64,000 nt of DNA from DSVZ01 sp037439785 (GCA_037439785.1 JBBIVJ010000017.1:25966-89965), one strand, 5' to 3'. Shown: positions 28,213 to 37,656, counted from the stretch's first letter. Notes: generated from the letters alone by a model not told the origin. Program-made: numbers and translations.

Positions 28213-28317
28213 ATGAACCGCTGCTCAGGCCCAAGGACCGGCCCCGGGCAGGCGGGCCAGCCGGCGCGGCCGGCCGTGCCCTCCCACCCCGAGCTGGAGG
28301 GGATCATCTGCCCATGA
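28213..28317 (+). CDS. Possible 34-residue leader ORF upstream of the acyl-CoA ligase
   Basis: An ATG at 28,213 opens a 34-codon frame rich in Pro, Gly and Arg whose TGA overlaps the ATG of the ligase in an ATGA. The preceding AATCCTCGGC matches the sequence just before the start of the tricorn gene, so transcription may begin right at this ATG. The small frame could couple translation into the ligase gene, or be meaningless. The rest of the divergent gap 28,035-28,212 shows only a T-rich stretch at 28,168-28,178. Confidence 0.3.
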   Translation: MNRCSGPRTGPGQAGQPARPAVPSHPELEGIICP

Positions 28318-29810
28318 ACACTGCCAACAATCTCGCCTCCGCCTTCCTCGAATCCGCCCGCCTCCACGCCGCCAAGACCGCGGTGTTTTGGGGGGACGAC
28401 GCCTTCACCTACCAGCACCTGGCCGAGCAGGCCCGCCACGTGGCCCGGCGGCTGGTGGGGGACCTCGGCGTGCAACCCGGCGACCGCGTGGCCGTGTGGC
28501 TGAACAACTGCCCGGAGTTCATCTCCGCCCTCTTCGGCGCCCTGCAGGCCGGGGCGGTGGTGGTGCCGGTGAATTGCTTCCTCAAGGCCGACGAGGTCGC
28601 GTACATCCTCGACGACAGCGGTGCGCGGGTGCTGGTCAGTGAGGGCGCCATGCAGGAGGCGGTGGCCCGGCTGAGGGCGGACCGGCCGCGGTTGAGTCTG
28701 CTGCCCAGAGAAACCCTGCCGCCATCGGGCACGCCCGGTCCGGATTTTGATCTCGTGGCCCGGGGCCGGGAGGACCTGGCGGTGCTCATTTACACCTCCG
28801 GCACCACCGGCCGACCCAAGGGGGCCATGCTCAGCCACGGCAACCTGCTGCACAACGTGGCCAGTTGCCGGAAGGTGCTCGAGGCGGTGGACGTGGACCG
28901 CTTCGCCCTGGTGCTGCCGATGTTTCACAGCTTCATGCTCACCGTGTGCGTGCTGCTGCCCCTGCTGGTGGGCGGCTCGATGGTGCTGGTGCGCTCGTTG
29001 CATCCGCCCAGGAACCTCCTGCTCGAACTGATCCGTCACCAGGCCACGGTGCTCCCGGCCATCCCGCAACTGTTCCGCGCCCTGGCCGGCGTGCCGCCGC
29101 CGCCGCAACTGGCTTTGCGCCTGTGCATCAGCGGGGCCGCGCCGCTGCCGGTGGACACCCTGCACGAGTTCAACTCCCGCTGGCCCGCGCACCTGGTCGA
29201 GGGCTACGGCCTGAGCGAGGCCAGCCCGGTGGTCTCCCTCAACCCCCTGCGCGGCGTGCAAAAACCCGGCTCGATCGGCCTGCCCATCCCGGAGGTCGAG
29301 ATCAGCATCCGCGACGACGCCGGCCGCGAACTGCCCCGCGGCCAGGTGGGCGAACTGTGCGTGCGGGGCGGCAACGTCATGCGCGGCTACTGGCGCCGGC
29401 CCGAGGATTCCGCCCAGGTCTTGCGCGACGGCTGGCTCTACACCGGCGACGTCGGCTACATGGACGCCGAGGGCTACACCTACATCACCGACCGCAAGAA
29501 GGACATGCTCCTGGTCAACGGCATCAACGTCTATCCGCGCGAGATCGAGGAGGTCATCTACCGCTTCCCCGGCGTGAAAGAGGCGGCGGTAATCGGCCGG
29601 CCAGACCCGCGGCGGAGTGAGCAACCGGTGGCCTTTGTGGTCCTGAACGACGGCCAACACCTCGACCCCGCGGCCCTGCTGGCCTTCCTGAAGGAACACC
29701 TGGCGGACTACAAGCTGCCCCGCCACGTCCTCCAGGTGCCCGCGCTGCCCCGCAACGCCACCGGCAAGGTGCTCAAGACCGAGTTGCGCAAGGTCCCGAT
29801 CAGCGACTGA
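28314..29810 (+). CDS. AMP-forming acyl-CoA synthetase (long-chain fatty acid CoA ligase-like)
   Basis: A 498-residue ANL-superfamily ligase. Motifs: P-loop LIYTSGTTGRPKGAMLSHGN (the A3 core), PMFHSFMLTVC, CISGAAPLP, VEGYGLSEASP (A5), GWLYTGDVGYMDAEGYTYITDRKKDM (A7/A8 hinge) and the catalytic Lys near the end in PRNATGKVLKTEL (A10). It adenylates a carboxylic acid and transfers it to CoA. Medium/long-chain fatty acid is the likeliest substrate but the binding pocket cannot be read by eye. GGAGGGG lies 11 bases before the ATG at 28,314; an upstream in-frame ATG at 28,185 lacks any such site. Confidence 0.9.
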   Translation: MNTANNLASAFLESARLHAAKTAVFWGDDAFTYQHLAEQARHVARRLVGDLGVQPGDRVAVWLNNCPEFISALFGALQAGAVVVPVNCFLKADEVAYILDDSGARVLVSEGAMQEAVARLRADRPRLSLLPRETLPPSGTPGPDFDLVARGREDLAVLIYTSGTTGRPKGAMLSHGNLLHNVASCRKVLEAVDVDRFALVLPMFHSFMLTVCVLLPLLVGGSMVLVRSLHPPRNLLLELIRHQATVLPAIPQLFRALAGVPPPPQLALRLCISGAAPLPVDTLHEFNSRWPAHLVEGYGLSEASPVVSLNPLRGVQKPGSIGLPIPEVEISIRDDAGRELPRGQVGELCVRGGNVMRGYWRRPEDSAQVLRDGWLYTGDVGYMDAEGYTYITDRKKDMLLVNGINVYPREIEEVIYRFPGVKEAAVIGRPDPRRSEQPVAFVVLNDGQHLDPAALLAFLKEHLADYKLPRHVLQVPALPRNATGKVLKTELRKVPISD

Positions 29811-29851
29811 GCGCGGGGCAGGCGCCCTCCCCACGCGCGGGCGCTTTGCGC

Positions 29852-29880
29852 TTGTTCGCGCCCGGCGGGCCGGGAAATCC
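29852..29880 (+). promoter_or_regulatory. Sigma-70-like promoter of the tricorn gene
   Basis: TTGTTC, a 17-base spacer and AAATCC, which ends seven bases before the ATG at 29,888, so a leaderless or near-leaderless mRNA is expected. Confidence 0.4.
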
Positions 29881-29887
29881 TCGGCTC

Positions 29888-32800
29888 ATGCATACGCGTT
29901 TCTCGCCGGGACTTCTGCTGGTGGTGGTCTGCAGCGGCCTCCTTGCCGCTCATGCCGAGGAGGCCCGCCTGCTGCGGTTCCCCGCCATTCACGGAGGCCA
30001 GATCGTCTTCACCTACGCCGGAGACCTGTACACGGTGAACGCCCGCGGCGGCGTGGCCCGGCGGCTGACCGGCCACGCCGGCTACGAAATGTTCCCGCGT
30101 TTCTCACCCGACGGCCGCTGGATCGCCTTCACCGGCCAGTACGACGGCAACACCGAGGTCTATGTCATCCCCCGCGAGGGCGGCGAACCGCGCCGGCTCA
30201 CCTCCACCGCCACCCTCGACCGCGACGACGTCGCCGACCGGATGGGGCCCAACAACATCGTGCTGACCTGGCGCGACAACGCCACCATCGTCTATCGCTC
30301 GCGCCGCACCCAGTGGAACGCCTTCAAGGGCGAGTTGACCCTGGCGCGGCTTTCGGGCGGTGTGCCGGAGACACTGCCCCTGCCCCGCGGCGGCTGGTGC
30401 AGCTTTTCCCCCGACGGCAAACAACTGGTGTACAACCGCGTCTTCCGTGAGTTCCGCACCTGGAAACGCTACCGCGGCGGCCAGGCCGACGACCTCTGGC
30501 TCTACGACTTCGAGACCCGCCAGACCACCCGGCTGACCGATGACCCGGCCCAGGACCTCTTCCCCATGTGGCGCGGCGACCGCATCTACTTCGTCTCCGA
30601 GCGCGATCCTCATCGTCAGGCCAACCTCTTTGTCCTCGAACTGCCCACCCGCCAGGTGCGCCAGCTCACCCACTTCACCGAGTTCGCGGTGAAGTTCCCC
30701 TCCCTCGGCGACGACGCCATCGTCTTCGAAAACGGCGGCTACCTCTACCGCTTCAACCTGGGCAGCGAAAACGTCGAGAAGGTACCGGTCGAAATCCGCG
30801 ACGACCTCGCCCTCGGCCGCGGCGGCTGGCGGGACGTCAGCCGGGAAACCACCACCTGGGACGTCGCCCCCGACGGCGCCCGCGCGGTCCTCGGCGCCCG
30901 CGGCGACGTCTTCACCCTCCCCGCCAAACACGGCCCCACCCGCAACCTCACCCAGTCCCCCGGCGTGCACGAACGCAACGCCGTCTGGTCCCCGGACGGC
31001 CGCTGGATCGCGTACGTCAGCGACCAGTCCGGCGAGGACGAAATCTGGATCCGGCCGCAGGACGGCACCGGCGAACCGCAGCAGCTCACCACCGGGGCCG
31101 ACACCTACAAGTACGAGCTGGCCTGGTCGCCCGACGCCAAACGCATCGCCTGGACCGACAAGAAAAACCGGCTCCAATTCGTGGACGTGGCCACCCGGGC
31201 CGTCACCCTGGTCGCGCAGTCCGAGGCCTGGGAAATCCGCGACTTCGCCTGGTCCCCCGACAGCCAGTGGCTGGCCTACACCCAGCCCGAGCCGCGCCGC
31301 TTCCCCAACATCTACCTCTACGGCCTGGCCGAGCAAAAAACCGTGCGCGTCACCGACGGCTGGTTCGACGTGGGCCAGCCCGAGTTCAGCAGCGACGGCA
31401 AGTACCTGTTCTTCGTCTCCGACCGCACCTTCAACCCCACCTACGGCGCCACCGAGTGGAACCACATCTACCAGGACATGGAGCGCCTCTACCTGGTCAC
31501 CCTCGCCGCCGATACGCCCTCGCCCCTGGCGCCCAGGTCCGACGAGGTCAAAATCAAGCCCGAGGAAAAGCCCAAGGACACCCCGCCCGACGTCAAGCCC
31601 CAGCCCCCCCCCGAGGGCGCCCCGGCCCCGGAAACGCCCCCGGACAAAAAGCCCGAGGAGGCCAAAGACGCCGCGGCAAAACCCGCCGAGAAAAAGGCCG
31701 AGCCACCCGTCGTGGTGAAAGTGGACCCCGACGGCCTGCCCCAACGCATCACCGTCCTGCCCCCGCCGGCCTCCACCTACCGCCACCTCACCTCGGTGGG
31801 CGACAAGCTCTACTACCTCCGCAAGGGCAAGCTCTGCCTCTTCGAACTGGACAAGGAAAAGGAGACCGAGCTGGGCGACGTGGCCGGCTACCGCGTCAGC
31901 GCCGACCGCAAAAAGATGCTCGTCAAGGTCGGCGACGACTTCGCCATGCTGGACCTGCCCACCGCCCGGCTCGACCTGACCGACAAAAAACTCAGCCTGG
32001 CCGACCTCAAAGTGGCTCTCGATCGCCCGGCCGAGTGGGCCCAGATTTTCCGCGAGTGCTGGCGCCAGATGCGCGACTTCTTCTACGCCCCCAACCTCCA
32101 CGGCGTGGACTGGCCCGCCATGCGCGCCCGCTACGAACCGCTCCTGGCCCATGTCCGCCACCGCGCCGACCTCACCTACGTCATCGGCGAAATGATCGGC
32201 GAACTCAACGCCGGCCACGCCTACGTGGGCGGCGGCGACGTGCCCAAGGTCGAGCGCATCCCCCAGGGCCTGTTGGGCGCGAAAATCAGCCGCGACCCCA
32301 GCGGCTACTACCGCATAGACCGCATCCTCCGGGGTCAGAACTGGGACCACAGGTACCGCAGCCCGCTCACCGAAATCGGCGTCAACGTCAGGGCCGGCGA
32401 CCTCATCCTGGCCGTCAACGGCCGCTCGACCCGGGGAATGCCCGACCTCTACGCCGCCCTGGTCGGCACCGCCGGCAAACAGGTCCGCCTGCGGGTCAAC
32501 GCCGAGCCCAAAGAGGAAGGCGCCCGCGAGGTGACCGTCATCCCCACCCACAACGAGCAGCCGCTGTACTACCTCAACTGGGTGCTCGACAACCTCGAGA
32601 CCGTCGAAAAGGCCACCGACGGCCGCGTGGGTTACGTGCACATCCCGGACATGGGCGTGCCGGGGCTGAACGAGTTCGCCAAGTTCTTTTACCCCCAGCT
32701 CCACAAGGAGGCCCTCATCGTGGACGTCCGCGGCAACGGCGGCGGCAACGTCTCCCCCATGATCGCCGAGCGCCTGCGCCGCGAGCCGGTCTTCTGGACC

Positions 32801-33229
32801 ATCGCCCGCAACGGCGCTGTCAACGTGGACCCCGCCGCCCAGGTCCTCGGCCCCAAGGTGCTCCTGCTGGACCAGTTCAGCGCCAGCGACGGCGACATCA
32901 TCGCCTACCGCTTCCGCAAGCACCGCCTCGGCCCCATCATCGGCCAGCGCTCCTGGGGCGGGGTGGTGGGCATCCGCGGCACCCTGCCCCTGCTGGACGG
33001 CGGCTACCTGAACCGGCCCGAGTTCAGCCGCTTCGACCTCGAGGCCCGCGAGTGGATCATGGAAGGCGTGGGCGTCGAGCCGGACATCGAGGTGGACAAC
33101 GATCCCGCCCGCGAGTTCGCCGGCGTGGACGACCAGCTCCAGCGCGCCATCGCGGAAATCAAGCGCCTCATGGAGCAACAGCCCGTGCGCATCCCCGCCC
33201 CGCCGCCCTACCCCGACAAGCGCCGCTGA
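29888..33229 (+). CDS. Tricorn protease homologue (S41 family), periplasmic
   Basis: A 1113-residue protein with signal peptide SPGLLLVVVCSGLLAAHA, so the enzyme is exported. Residues about 30-520 are TolB/WD-like beta-propeller repeats (PRFSPDGRWIAFTG, VWSPDGRWIAYVSDQSGEDE, FAWSPDSQWLAYTQ). A Pro/Glu/Lys-rich linker (about 550-610) separates them from the protease half. The S41 part holds the tricorn core domain (ECWRQMRDFFYAPNLHGVDW, YVIGEMIGELNAGHAYVGGGD), a PDZ domain (VRAGDLILAVNGRSTRGM) and the Ser site DQFSASDGD. Tricorn trims oligopeptides to smaller products. The ATG at 29,888 starts the signal peptide and is preferred to 29,846. Confidence 0.92.
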   Translation: MHTRFSPGLLLVVVCSGLLAAHAEEARLLRFPAIHGGQIVFTYAGDLYTVNARGGVARRLTGHAGYEMFPRFSPDGRWIAFTGQYDGNTEVYVIPREGGEPRRLTSTATLDRDDVADRMGPNNIVLTWRDNATIVYRSRRTQWNAFKGELTLARLSGGVPETLPLPRGGWCSFSPDGKQLVYNRVFREFRTWKRYRGGQADDLWLYDFETRQTTRLTDDPAQDLFPMWRGDRIYFVSERDPHRQANLFVLELPTRQVRQLTHFTEFAVKFPSLGDDAIVFENGGYLYRFNLGSENVEKVPVEIRDDLALGRGGWRDVSRETTTWDVAPDGARAVLGARGDVFTLPAKHGPTRNLTQSPGVHERNAVWSPDGRWIAYVSDQSGEDEIWIRPQDGTGEPQQLTTGADTYKYELAWSPDAKRIAWTDKKNRLQFVDVATRAVTLVAQSEAWEIRDFAWSPDSQWLAYTQPEPRRFPNIYLYGLAEQKTVRVTDGWFDVGQPEFSSDGKYLFFVSDRTFNPTYGATEWNHIYQDMERLYLVTLAADTPSPLAPRSDEVKIKPEEKPKDTPPDVKPQPPPEGAPAPETPPDKKPEEAKDAAAKPAEKKAEPPVVVKVDPDGLPQRITVLPPPASTYRHLTSVGDKLYYLRKGKLCLFELDKEKETELGDVAGYRVSADRKKMLVKVGDDFAMLDLPTARLDLTDKKLSLADLKVALDRPAEWAQIFRECWRQMRDFFYAPNLHGVDWPAMRARYEPLLAHVRHRADLTYVIGEMIGELNAGHAYVGGGDVPKVERIPQGLLGAKISRDPSGYYRIDRILRGQNWDHRYRSPLTEIGVNVRAGDLILAVNGRSTRGMPDLYAALVGTAGKQVRLRVNAEPKEEGAREVTVIPTHNEQPLYYLNWVLDNLETVEKATDGRVGYVHIPDMGVPGLNEFAKFFYPQLHKEALIVDVRGNGGGNVSPMIAERLRREPVFWTIARNGAVNVDPAAQVLGPKVLLLDQFSASDGDIIAYRFRKHRLGPIIGQRSWGGVVGIRGTLPLLDGGYLNRPEFSRFDLEAREWIMEGVGVEPDIEVDNDPAREFAGVDDQLQRAIAEIKRLMEQQPVRIPAPPPYPDKRR

Positions 33230-33305
33230 ACCATGCCGGTACAGGACCGCGACCATTCCGCTCGCCTCCGTCAGCGTTCGCGCTGACAGCCCGGGGATGG
33301 GGGAA

Positions 33306-33392
33306 CGGGCAACTGCCCGCACCCGCTGGGCTACCAGCCCGGCGGCGTAGCGCAGGCTTCCCTGCCTGCCGTATCGCCGGCTTCCAGCCGGC
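33306..33392 (+). repeat. Array of four short palindromes
   Basis: CGGGCA-ac-TGCCCG (33,306-33,319), GGGCT-acc-AGCCC (33,328-33,340), GCAGGC-ttccct-GCCTGC (33,352-33,369), GCCGGCT-tcc-AGCCGGC (33,376-33,392). Order and linkers (GTAGC, CGTATC) parallel 17,555-17,642 while stems differ in a paired manner. The gap 33,230-33,544 contains no gene. Confidence 0.85.
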
Positions 33393-33443
33393 CGGCTGAA
33401 GAGGACGGCCCTGCGCCACCATTGGCCAAGGGCCACCACTTCC

Positions 33444-33492
<49 letters not shown>

Positions 33493-33510
33493 GGTCCCCC
33501 GCCTGCGAGC

Positions 33511-33538
33511 TTGACGCGTCGGCGTCCCGGCTCAGCCT
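33511..33538 (+). promoter_or_regulatory. Sigma-70-like promoter of the GNAT-esterase pair
   Basis: TTGACG, a 16-base spacer and CAGCCT, ending six bases before the ATG at 33,545. No room for a ribosome-binding site. Confidence 0.4.
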
Positions 33539-33544
33539 GCGCGC

Positions 33545-34138
33545 ATGTCCAAACCTTCCGCGCCACCGTCGCAGGAGTTGGCCGTGCAACCGCTCACCCC
33601 GGAGCGGTGGGGCGACTTTGCACGGCTCTTTGGCCCGCGCGGTGCCTGCGCCGGTTGCTGGTGCATGTGGTGGCGCCTGCCGGCTGCCGCGTGGCGACAG
33701 GGCCGCGGCGACGCCAACCGGCGCGCCTTTCAGGAGGTGGTGCGTCGCGGTCCACCGCCCGGCCTGCTGGCCTGTGCCGGCGAGGAACCGGTGGGCTGGT
33801 GCGCGCTGGCTCCGCGCCCGGTCTTTGTGCGCCTGGCCCGCTCCCGCACCCTGCAAGCGGTGGATGACCGCCCGGTCTGGTCGCTGGTCTGTTTCTTTGT
33901 GGCCCGTGGCTGGCGGGGCCGCGGCGTCAGCCGTGCCCGGCTGGAGGCGGCGAAGGATTTTGCCCGCGCGCAGGGCGCGACCTGCCTGGAGGGCTACCCG
34001 GTCGAGCCCGCCCGCCGGCAGGCCGACGCCTTTGTGTACACCGGCCTGGCCTCGATGTTCCGCCGCGCCGGTTTTGTCGAAGTGGCCCGCCGCTCGCCGA
34101 CCCGCCCGGTGATGCGCTGTGAACTGACCCGCCCATGA
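33545..34138 (+). CDS. GNAT-family N-acetyltransferase
   Basis: A 197-residue acetyltransferase. ACAGCWCMWWRLP near the N-terminus is a Cys/Trp-rich signature of one GNAT subgroup; VGWCALAPRPVF is the beta4 region, VWSLVCFFVARGWRGRGVSRAR holds the acetyl-CoA pyrophosphate loop (R-G-x-G-x), and ARRQADAFVYTGLASMFRRAGFVEV the C-terminal part. Substrate unknown. Its stop overlaps the esterase start in an ATGA, so the two are translated together. Confidence 0.87.
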   Translation: MSKPSAPPSQELAVQPLTPERWGDFARLFGPRGACAGCWCMWWRLPAAAWRQGRGDANRRAFQEVVRRGPPPGLLACAGEEPVGWCALAPRPVFVRLARSRTLQAVDDRPVWSLVCFFVARGWRGRGVSRARLEAAKDFARAQGATCLEGYPVEPARRQADAFVYTGLASMFRRAGFVEVARRSPTRPVMRCELTRP

Positions 34139-36417
34139 CACGACTCCTGCTGAACGCTTGCCTCGCCTTCGCGCTGGGAACAATTCCGGAGCTGGCCGCC
34201 GGCCCGGACGCCGCCGCCGAGACCGCCGCCCAGGCCCGTCGCCAGACCACGCTGGCCGAGTTGCGGCGGATGCTGCCGTCCAGTCCACCGTGGGAGGCGT
34301 GGCTGGCGCGGACCGGCGAACTGCCGCCGGACTTCGAGGCCCTGCCCGGCGTGGCCGGCCTGCCCGATCCGCTGCGGTTTCAGGATGGAAGGCCGGTGCG
34401 CACGCGCGCGCAGTGGCGGGAGCGACGGGCGGAGCTGCTGGCCTTGTTCCACCAGTACGTGTGGGGGTCGGTGCCGCCGCCGCCGGACAATCTGGAGGTG
34501 GTCGAACGCCGCGAGCGACTCGAGGCGGGCGTGCGGGTGCGGGAGGTGACGCTGGCGTTCGGGCCCGGGCACCGGGCGCGGCTGCACCTGGAGGTGTTGA
34601 TCCCGCCCGGCCGCGGGCCCTTTCCGGTCTTTCTCACCCAGGACAACCACCGGCGCTGGGCGCTGGTGGCGGTCAGCCGCGGCTACGTGGGCGCGGTGTA
34701 CGCGGGGGCGGACTCGCGCGACGACACGGCCGCGTGGGCCGAGGTGTGGCCCGATCACGACTGGTCCAGGCTGACCCGCCGGGCGTGGGCGGCCGGCCGG
34801 TGCGTGGATTATCTGGCGGGCCTGCCGGAAGTGGACGCACGGCGCATCGCACTGGCCGGGCACTCACGCAACGGCAAGGCCGCGCTGATCGCTGCCGCGC
34901 TGGACGAGCGGCTGGCGGCGGTGATTTCGAGCAGCTCGGGCGCGGGCGGGGCCTGCCCGTGGCGGCTGTTGGGGGAACCGCAGTTCGGCGAGGGCATCGA
35001 ACTGATCACCCGCGCCTTCCCGGACTGGTTTCATCCCCGGCTGCGCTTCTTCGTGGGCCGGGAAAACAAGCTGCCGGTGGACCAGCACCAGTTGATTGCT
35101 GCCATTGCGCCCCGGGCAGTGCTGCTCTCGACCGCCCTGAACGACAACGTGGAAAGCGTCTGGGCCATCGAGCAGGCCTGGCGCGCGGCGCTGCCGGTCT
35201 TTGCGCGGCTGGGCGCCCGTCCCCACCTGAACCTCCGCTATCGGCCCGGCGGGCACACGGCACGGGCGGAGGACCTCGAGGCTTACCTGGACTGGCTGGA
35301 CTGGAAGTTCGGCCGGTCCGGCCGGCCGGTCGCCGACGTCCCGATTTACCCGACCTGGGAAGCCTGGCAGCGCGCCAGCGGCGAACGTATCCGGCCGCGG
35401 GACTTTCCGCGCCGGGGGGTGGACCCCGTGCTCGCGCCGCCGGAGGGGCCGGTGGTGAGCCGGGCGGAAGATTGGCCGGCCGCGCGCGCCGCCCTGCGCC
35501 GGCACCTGGAGTGGTTGCTGGGCGAGGCACCGCCGACCGCAAATGATCCGGGCGGCCGCTACGGGGCGGAACCGCGTGCCACGGCCGTGTTGCTGTCGCG
35601 GGCCGATGTACCGGCGCGGCTGGTCAAGGAGAGCTTCAACTTCGGCAACGCCGTGCCCGGTGACCTGTATTATCCCACCAACGTGGTGGGGACGGACCGC
35701 CAGCTGCCGGCGTTCGTGTGGCTGCACCCCATCTCGGTGTCGCACGGCTACGTGGCCGGCTACTTCCGGAACGAGCCGCCGCATCTGGCCCTGACGCGCA
35801 GCGGCTACGCGGTGCTGGCCTTTGATCAGATCGGGCACGGGGCACGGTTGGAAGAGGCGCGCCATTTTTACCGGCGTTACCCGCGCTGGTCGCTGCTGGG
35901 CAAAACGGTGGCCGACACGCGGGCGGCGGTTGAGGCCCTGCAGCGGCATCCCCGGGTGGACCCGGCGCAGATTTACCTGCTTGGGTACGGCACGGGGGCG
36001 ATGGCGGCGCTGCTGGCGGGCGCGCTGGAGGAGCGGGTGGCGGGGGTGATCGCGGTCAACGGCCTGACCCCGCTGCGCCTGGACACGGTCGGCAGCGGCA
36101 CCGGCGGGGTGGCCCGCTGGGCGCAGTGGCTGCCGTTGCTGCCGCGGCTGGGGGCGTTCCTGGGCGAGGAACGGCGCATCCCCTGTGACTGGCACGAGGT
36201 GATGGCGTTGGTGGCGCCGCGGCCGTTGCTGGTGATCACGCCGGGGCTAGATTACCAGAGCCGCTTCGAGTACCTCCGCCTGGCGGTGGATGCCGCACGG
36301 CCGGTCTTCGCACTCTTGGGGGCGCCGCAAAACCTGGTCTTACAGCGGACCGAGGACTATCACCACTTCAACCCCGAGTTGATCTGGTGCCTGTGCGGGG
36401 TGGAGACGATCCGGTAA
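34135..36417 (+). CDS. Secreted two-domain esterase: CE15-like domain plus degenerate second alpha/beta-hydrolase domain
   Basis: A 760-residue protein with a short signal peptide (LLLNACLAFALGTIPELAAG). Domain 1 (about 60-400) resembles bacterial glucuronoyl esterases of CE15: HQYVWGSVPPPPDN, DYLAGLPEVDARRIALAGHSRNGKAAL with nucleophile Ser244, then AVISSSSGAGGACPWR and GRENKLPVDQHQLIAAIAP. Domain 2 (about 430-760) has the acetyl-xylan-esterase-like order YPTNVVGTD, AFDQIGHGARLEE, VDPAQIYLLGYGTGAMAA, PRPLLVITPG, but Gly619 occupies the nucleophile position, so it is probably inactive. Likely role: removing glucuronoyl or acyl esters from lignocellulose-like polymers. Confidence 0.82.
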   Translation: MTRLLLNACLAFALGTIPELAAGPDAAAETAAQARRQTTLAELRRMLPSSPPWEAWLARTGELPPDFEALPGVAGLPDPLRFQDGRPVRTRAQWRERRAELLALFHQYVWGSVPPPPDNLEVVERRERLEAGVRVREVTLAFGPGHRARLHLEVLIPPGRGPFPVFLTQDNHRRWALVAVSRGYVGAVYAGADSRDDTAAWAEVWPDHDWSRLTRRAWAAGRCVDYLAGLPEVDARRIALAGHSRNGKAALIAAALDERLAAVISSSSGAGGACPWRLLGEPQFGEGIELITRAFPDWFHPRLRFFVGRENKLPVDQHQLIAAIAPRAVLLSTALNDNVESVWAIEQAWRAALPVFARLGARPHLNLRYRPGGHTARAEDLEAYLDWLDWKFGRSGRPVADVPIYPTWEAWQRASGERIRPRDFPRRGVDPVLAPPEGPVVSRAEDWPAARAALRRHLEWLLGEAPPTANDPGGRYGAEPRATAVLLSRADVPARLVKESFNFGNAVPGDLYYPTNVVGTDRQLPAFVWLHPISVSHGYVAGYFRNEPPHLALTRSGYAVLAFDQIGHGARLEEARHFYRRYPRWSLLGKTVADTRAAVEALQRHPRVDPAQIYLLGYGTGAMAALLAGALEERVAGVIAVNGLTPLRLDTVGSGTGGVARWAQWLPLLPRLGAFLGEERRIPCDWHEVMALVAPRPLLVITPGLDYQSRFEYLRLAVDAARPVFALLGAPQNLVLQRTEDYHHFNPELIWCLCGVETIR

Positions 36418-36576
36418 CGGGCCACTGCCGCGGAGAGCGGAGTTTCGGAGTTTCGGCGGGAGGGCCTGGAGGTTGTCCGGCCTTCAACCATCGGCTTGTG
36501 GTGCTGGCCTCCGGCCTGCATCTGGCAGCCGGGAGGGCCGCGCCCCAACCCCAACCAGCAGAGGCCGGTCGGCGTT

Positions 36577-37566
36577 TCAGGGGGCCAGCCGGGAGGCCAG
36601 CCAGCGCTCGAAGGCGGCTTGATCCTTCCAGGCGGTGGCCACACGCATCCGCTTGGCGGTGGGGTCCTCAACGGTGAACCCGGCGTCGTTGACCCGCAGT
36701 CCCAGCTCTTCCATGACGCAGAAGCGGTCTTCGACGGCCAGGTACACGGCCACGGTGTCGAACAAGGTGCTCGAGGCGGTCTCGGCGCGGGCCTTCTGGT
36801 CCGGTTCCAACCAGAGGCGGTAGTTTTCGAGGATGGCGCGGCAGATTGGATCGTCGGCCTGGCGCACGCGGGCATAATCCGCCCCCCGCAGCACGATCAA
36901 CCCGCAGGTGTCCAGCGGGGTGAGGGTGATGTCCCAGCCGGCGCCGAGCACGCGCTGGCAGGAGGGGACGTCCTCCTTGACGTTGTACTCGGCCTGGGGC
37001 TGGGGGTGGTTGCCGTAGCCGCGGCGGACGCTGCCGTGCATGCCCACGAAGCGGACCTTTTCCACCACGTCCGGCGCGCGGCGCAGCACTTCGGCCAGGT
37101 TCGGCACCGGCCCGATGGCAATGAGGGTGACGCGCCGGGGCGACTGGCGGATGGTGTCAATGATGGCCTGCACGCCGTCGGGGTAGATGCGGCCGGGGTA
37201 GCGGTTGAGGGAGTAGTCCGCCACCCAGGCGGCCTGGCGGCCCTCGCCGTGGACGCGGGTGTCCAGGCCGAGGCCGATGGGGATGTCGGTGCGGCCGGCG
37301 GTTTCGAGGAACCGGGCGATCAGCTTGGCGCGGTAGAGGGGTTTGCCGTGGTCCCCGACCACCAGCTTCACGTCCAGCTCGGGGCAGCGAAGCAGCAGCC
37401 CCAGGGCCCAGGTGTCGTCAATGTCGTCGCCGATGTCGGTGTCGAGGATGACCGGGATGGGCGGCGCTGCGGCGGCCTGGAGGGAGCCGTTGGCGTCGCT
37501 GCCGGCACCGAGCCGGAGCAGGGCACATGCGAGGGCAAGGGTCAGGAGCGAAGGGCGCGATTTCAT
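36577..37566 (-). CDS. Secreted inosine-uridine-preferring nucleoside hydrolase family protein
   Basis: A 329-residue protein with signal peptide SLLTLALACALLRLGAG. The calcium-site signature is PVILDTDIGDDIDDTWALG near residue 38-56; VTLIAIGPVPNLAEVL and VGMHGSVRRGYGNHPQPQAEYNVKED supply the rest of the family pattern (N-x-x-x-D segment). Family members hydrolyse the N-glycosidic bond of nucleosides; exported Verrucomicrobial/Planctomycetal forms may act on other ribosides. The 159-base gap to the esterase gene contains only a GGAGTTTC direct repeat and remnants of the dispersed repeat near 36,478. Confidence 0.87.
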   Translation of the reverse strand: MKSRPSLLTLALACALLRLGAGSDANGSLQAAAAPPIPVILDTDIGDDIDDTWALGLLLRCPELDVKLVVGDHGKPLYRAKLIARFLETAGRTDIPIGLGLDTRVHGEGRQAAWVADYSLNRYPGRIYPDGVQAIIDTIRQSPRRVTLIAIGPVPNLAEVLRRAPDVVEKVRFVGMHGSVRRGYGNHPQPQAEYNVKEDVPSCQRVLGAGWDITLTPLDTCGLIVLRGADYARVRQADDPICRAILENYRLWLEPDQKARAETASSTLFDTVAVYLAVEDRFCVMEELGLRVNDAGFTVEDPTAKRMRVATAWKDQAAFERWLASRLAP

Positions 37567-37656
37567 GGGCAGTGAGCGGCGCCAGTGTGGGGCCTTCGTC
37601 CCCCTGCGGCAATGGCGAAGTGGGCGTGGTGCGGGCGCCGCGCGGTGGCGGAATAC

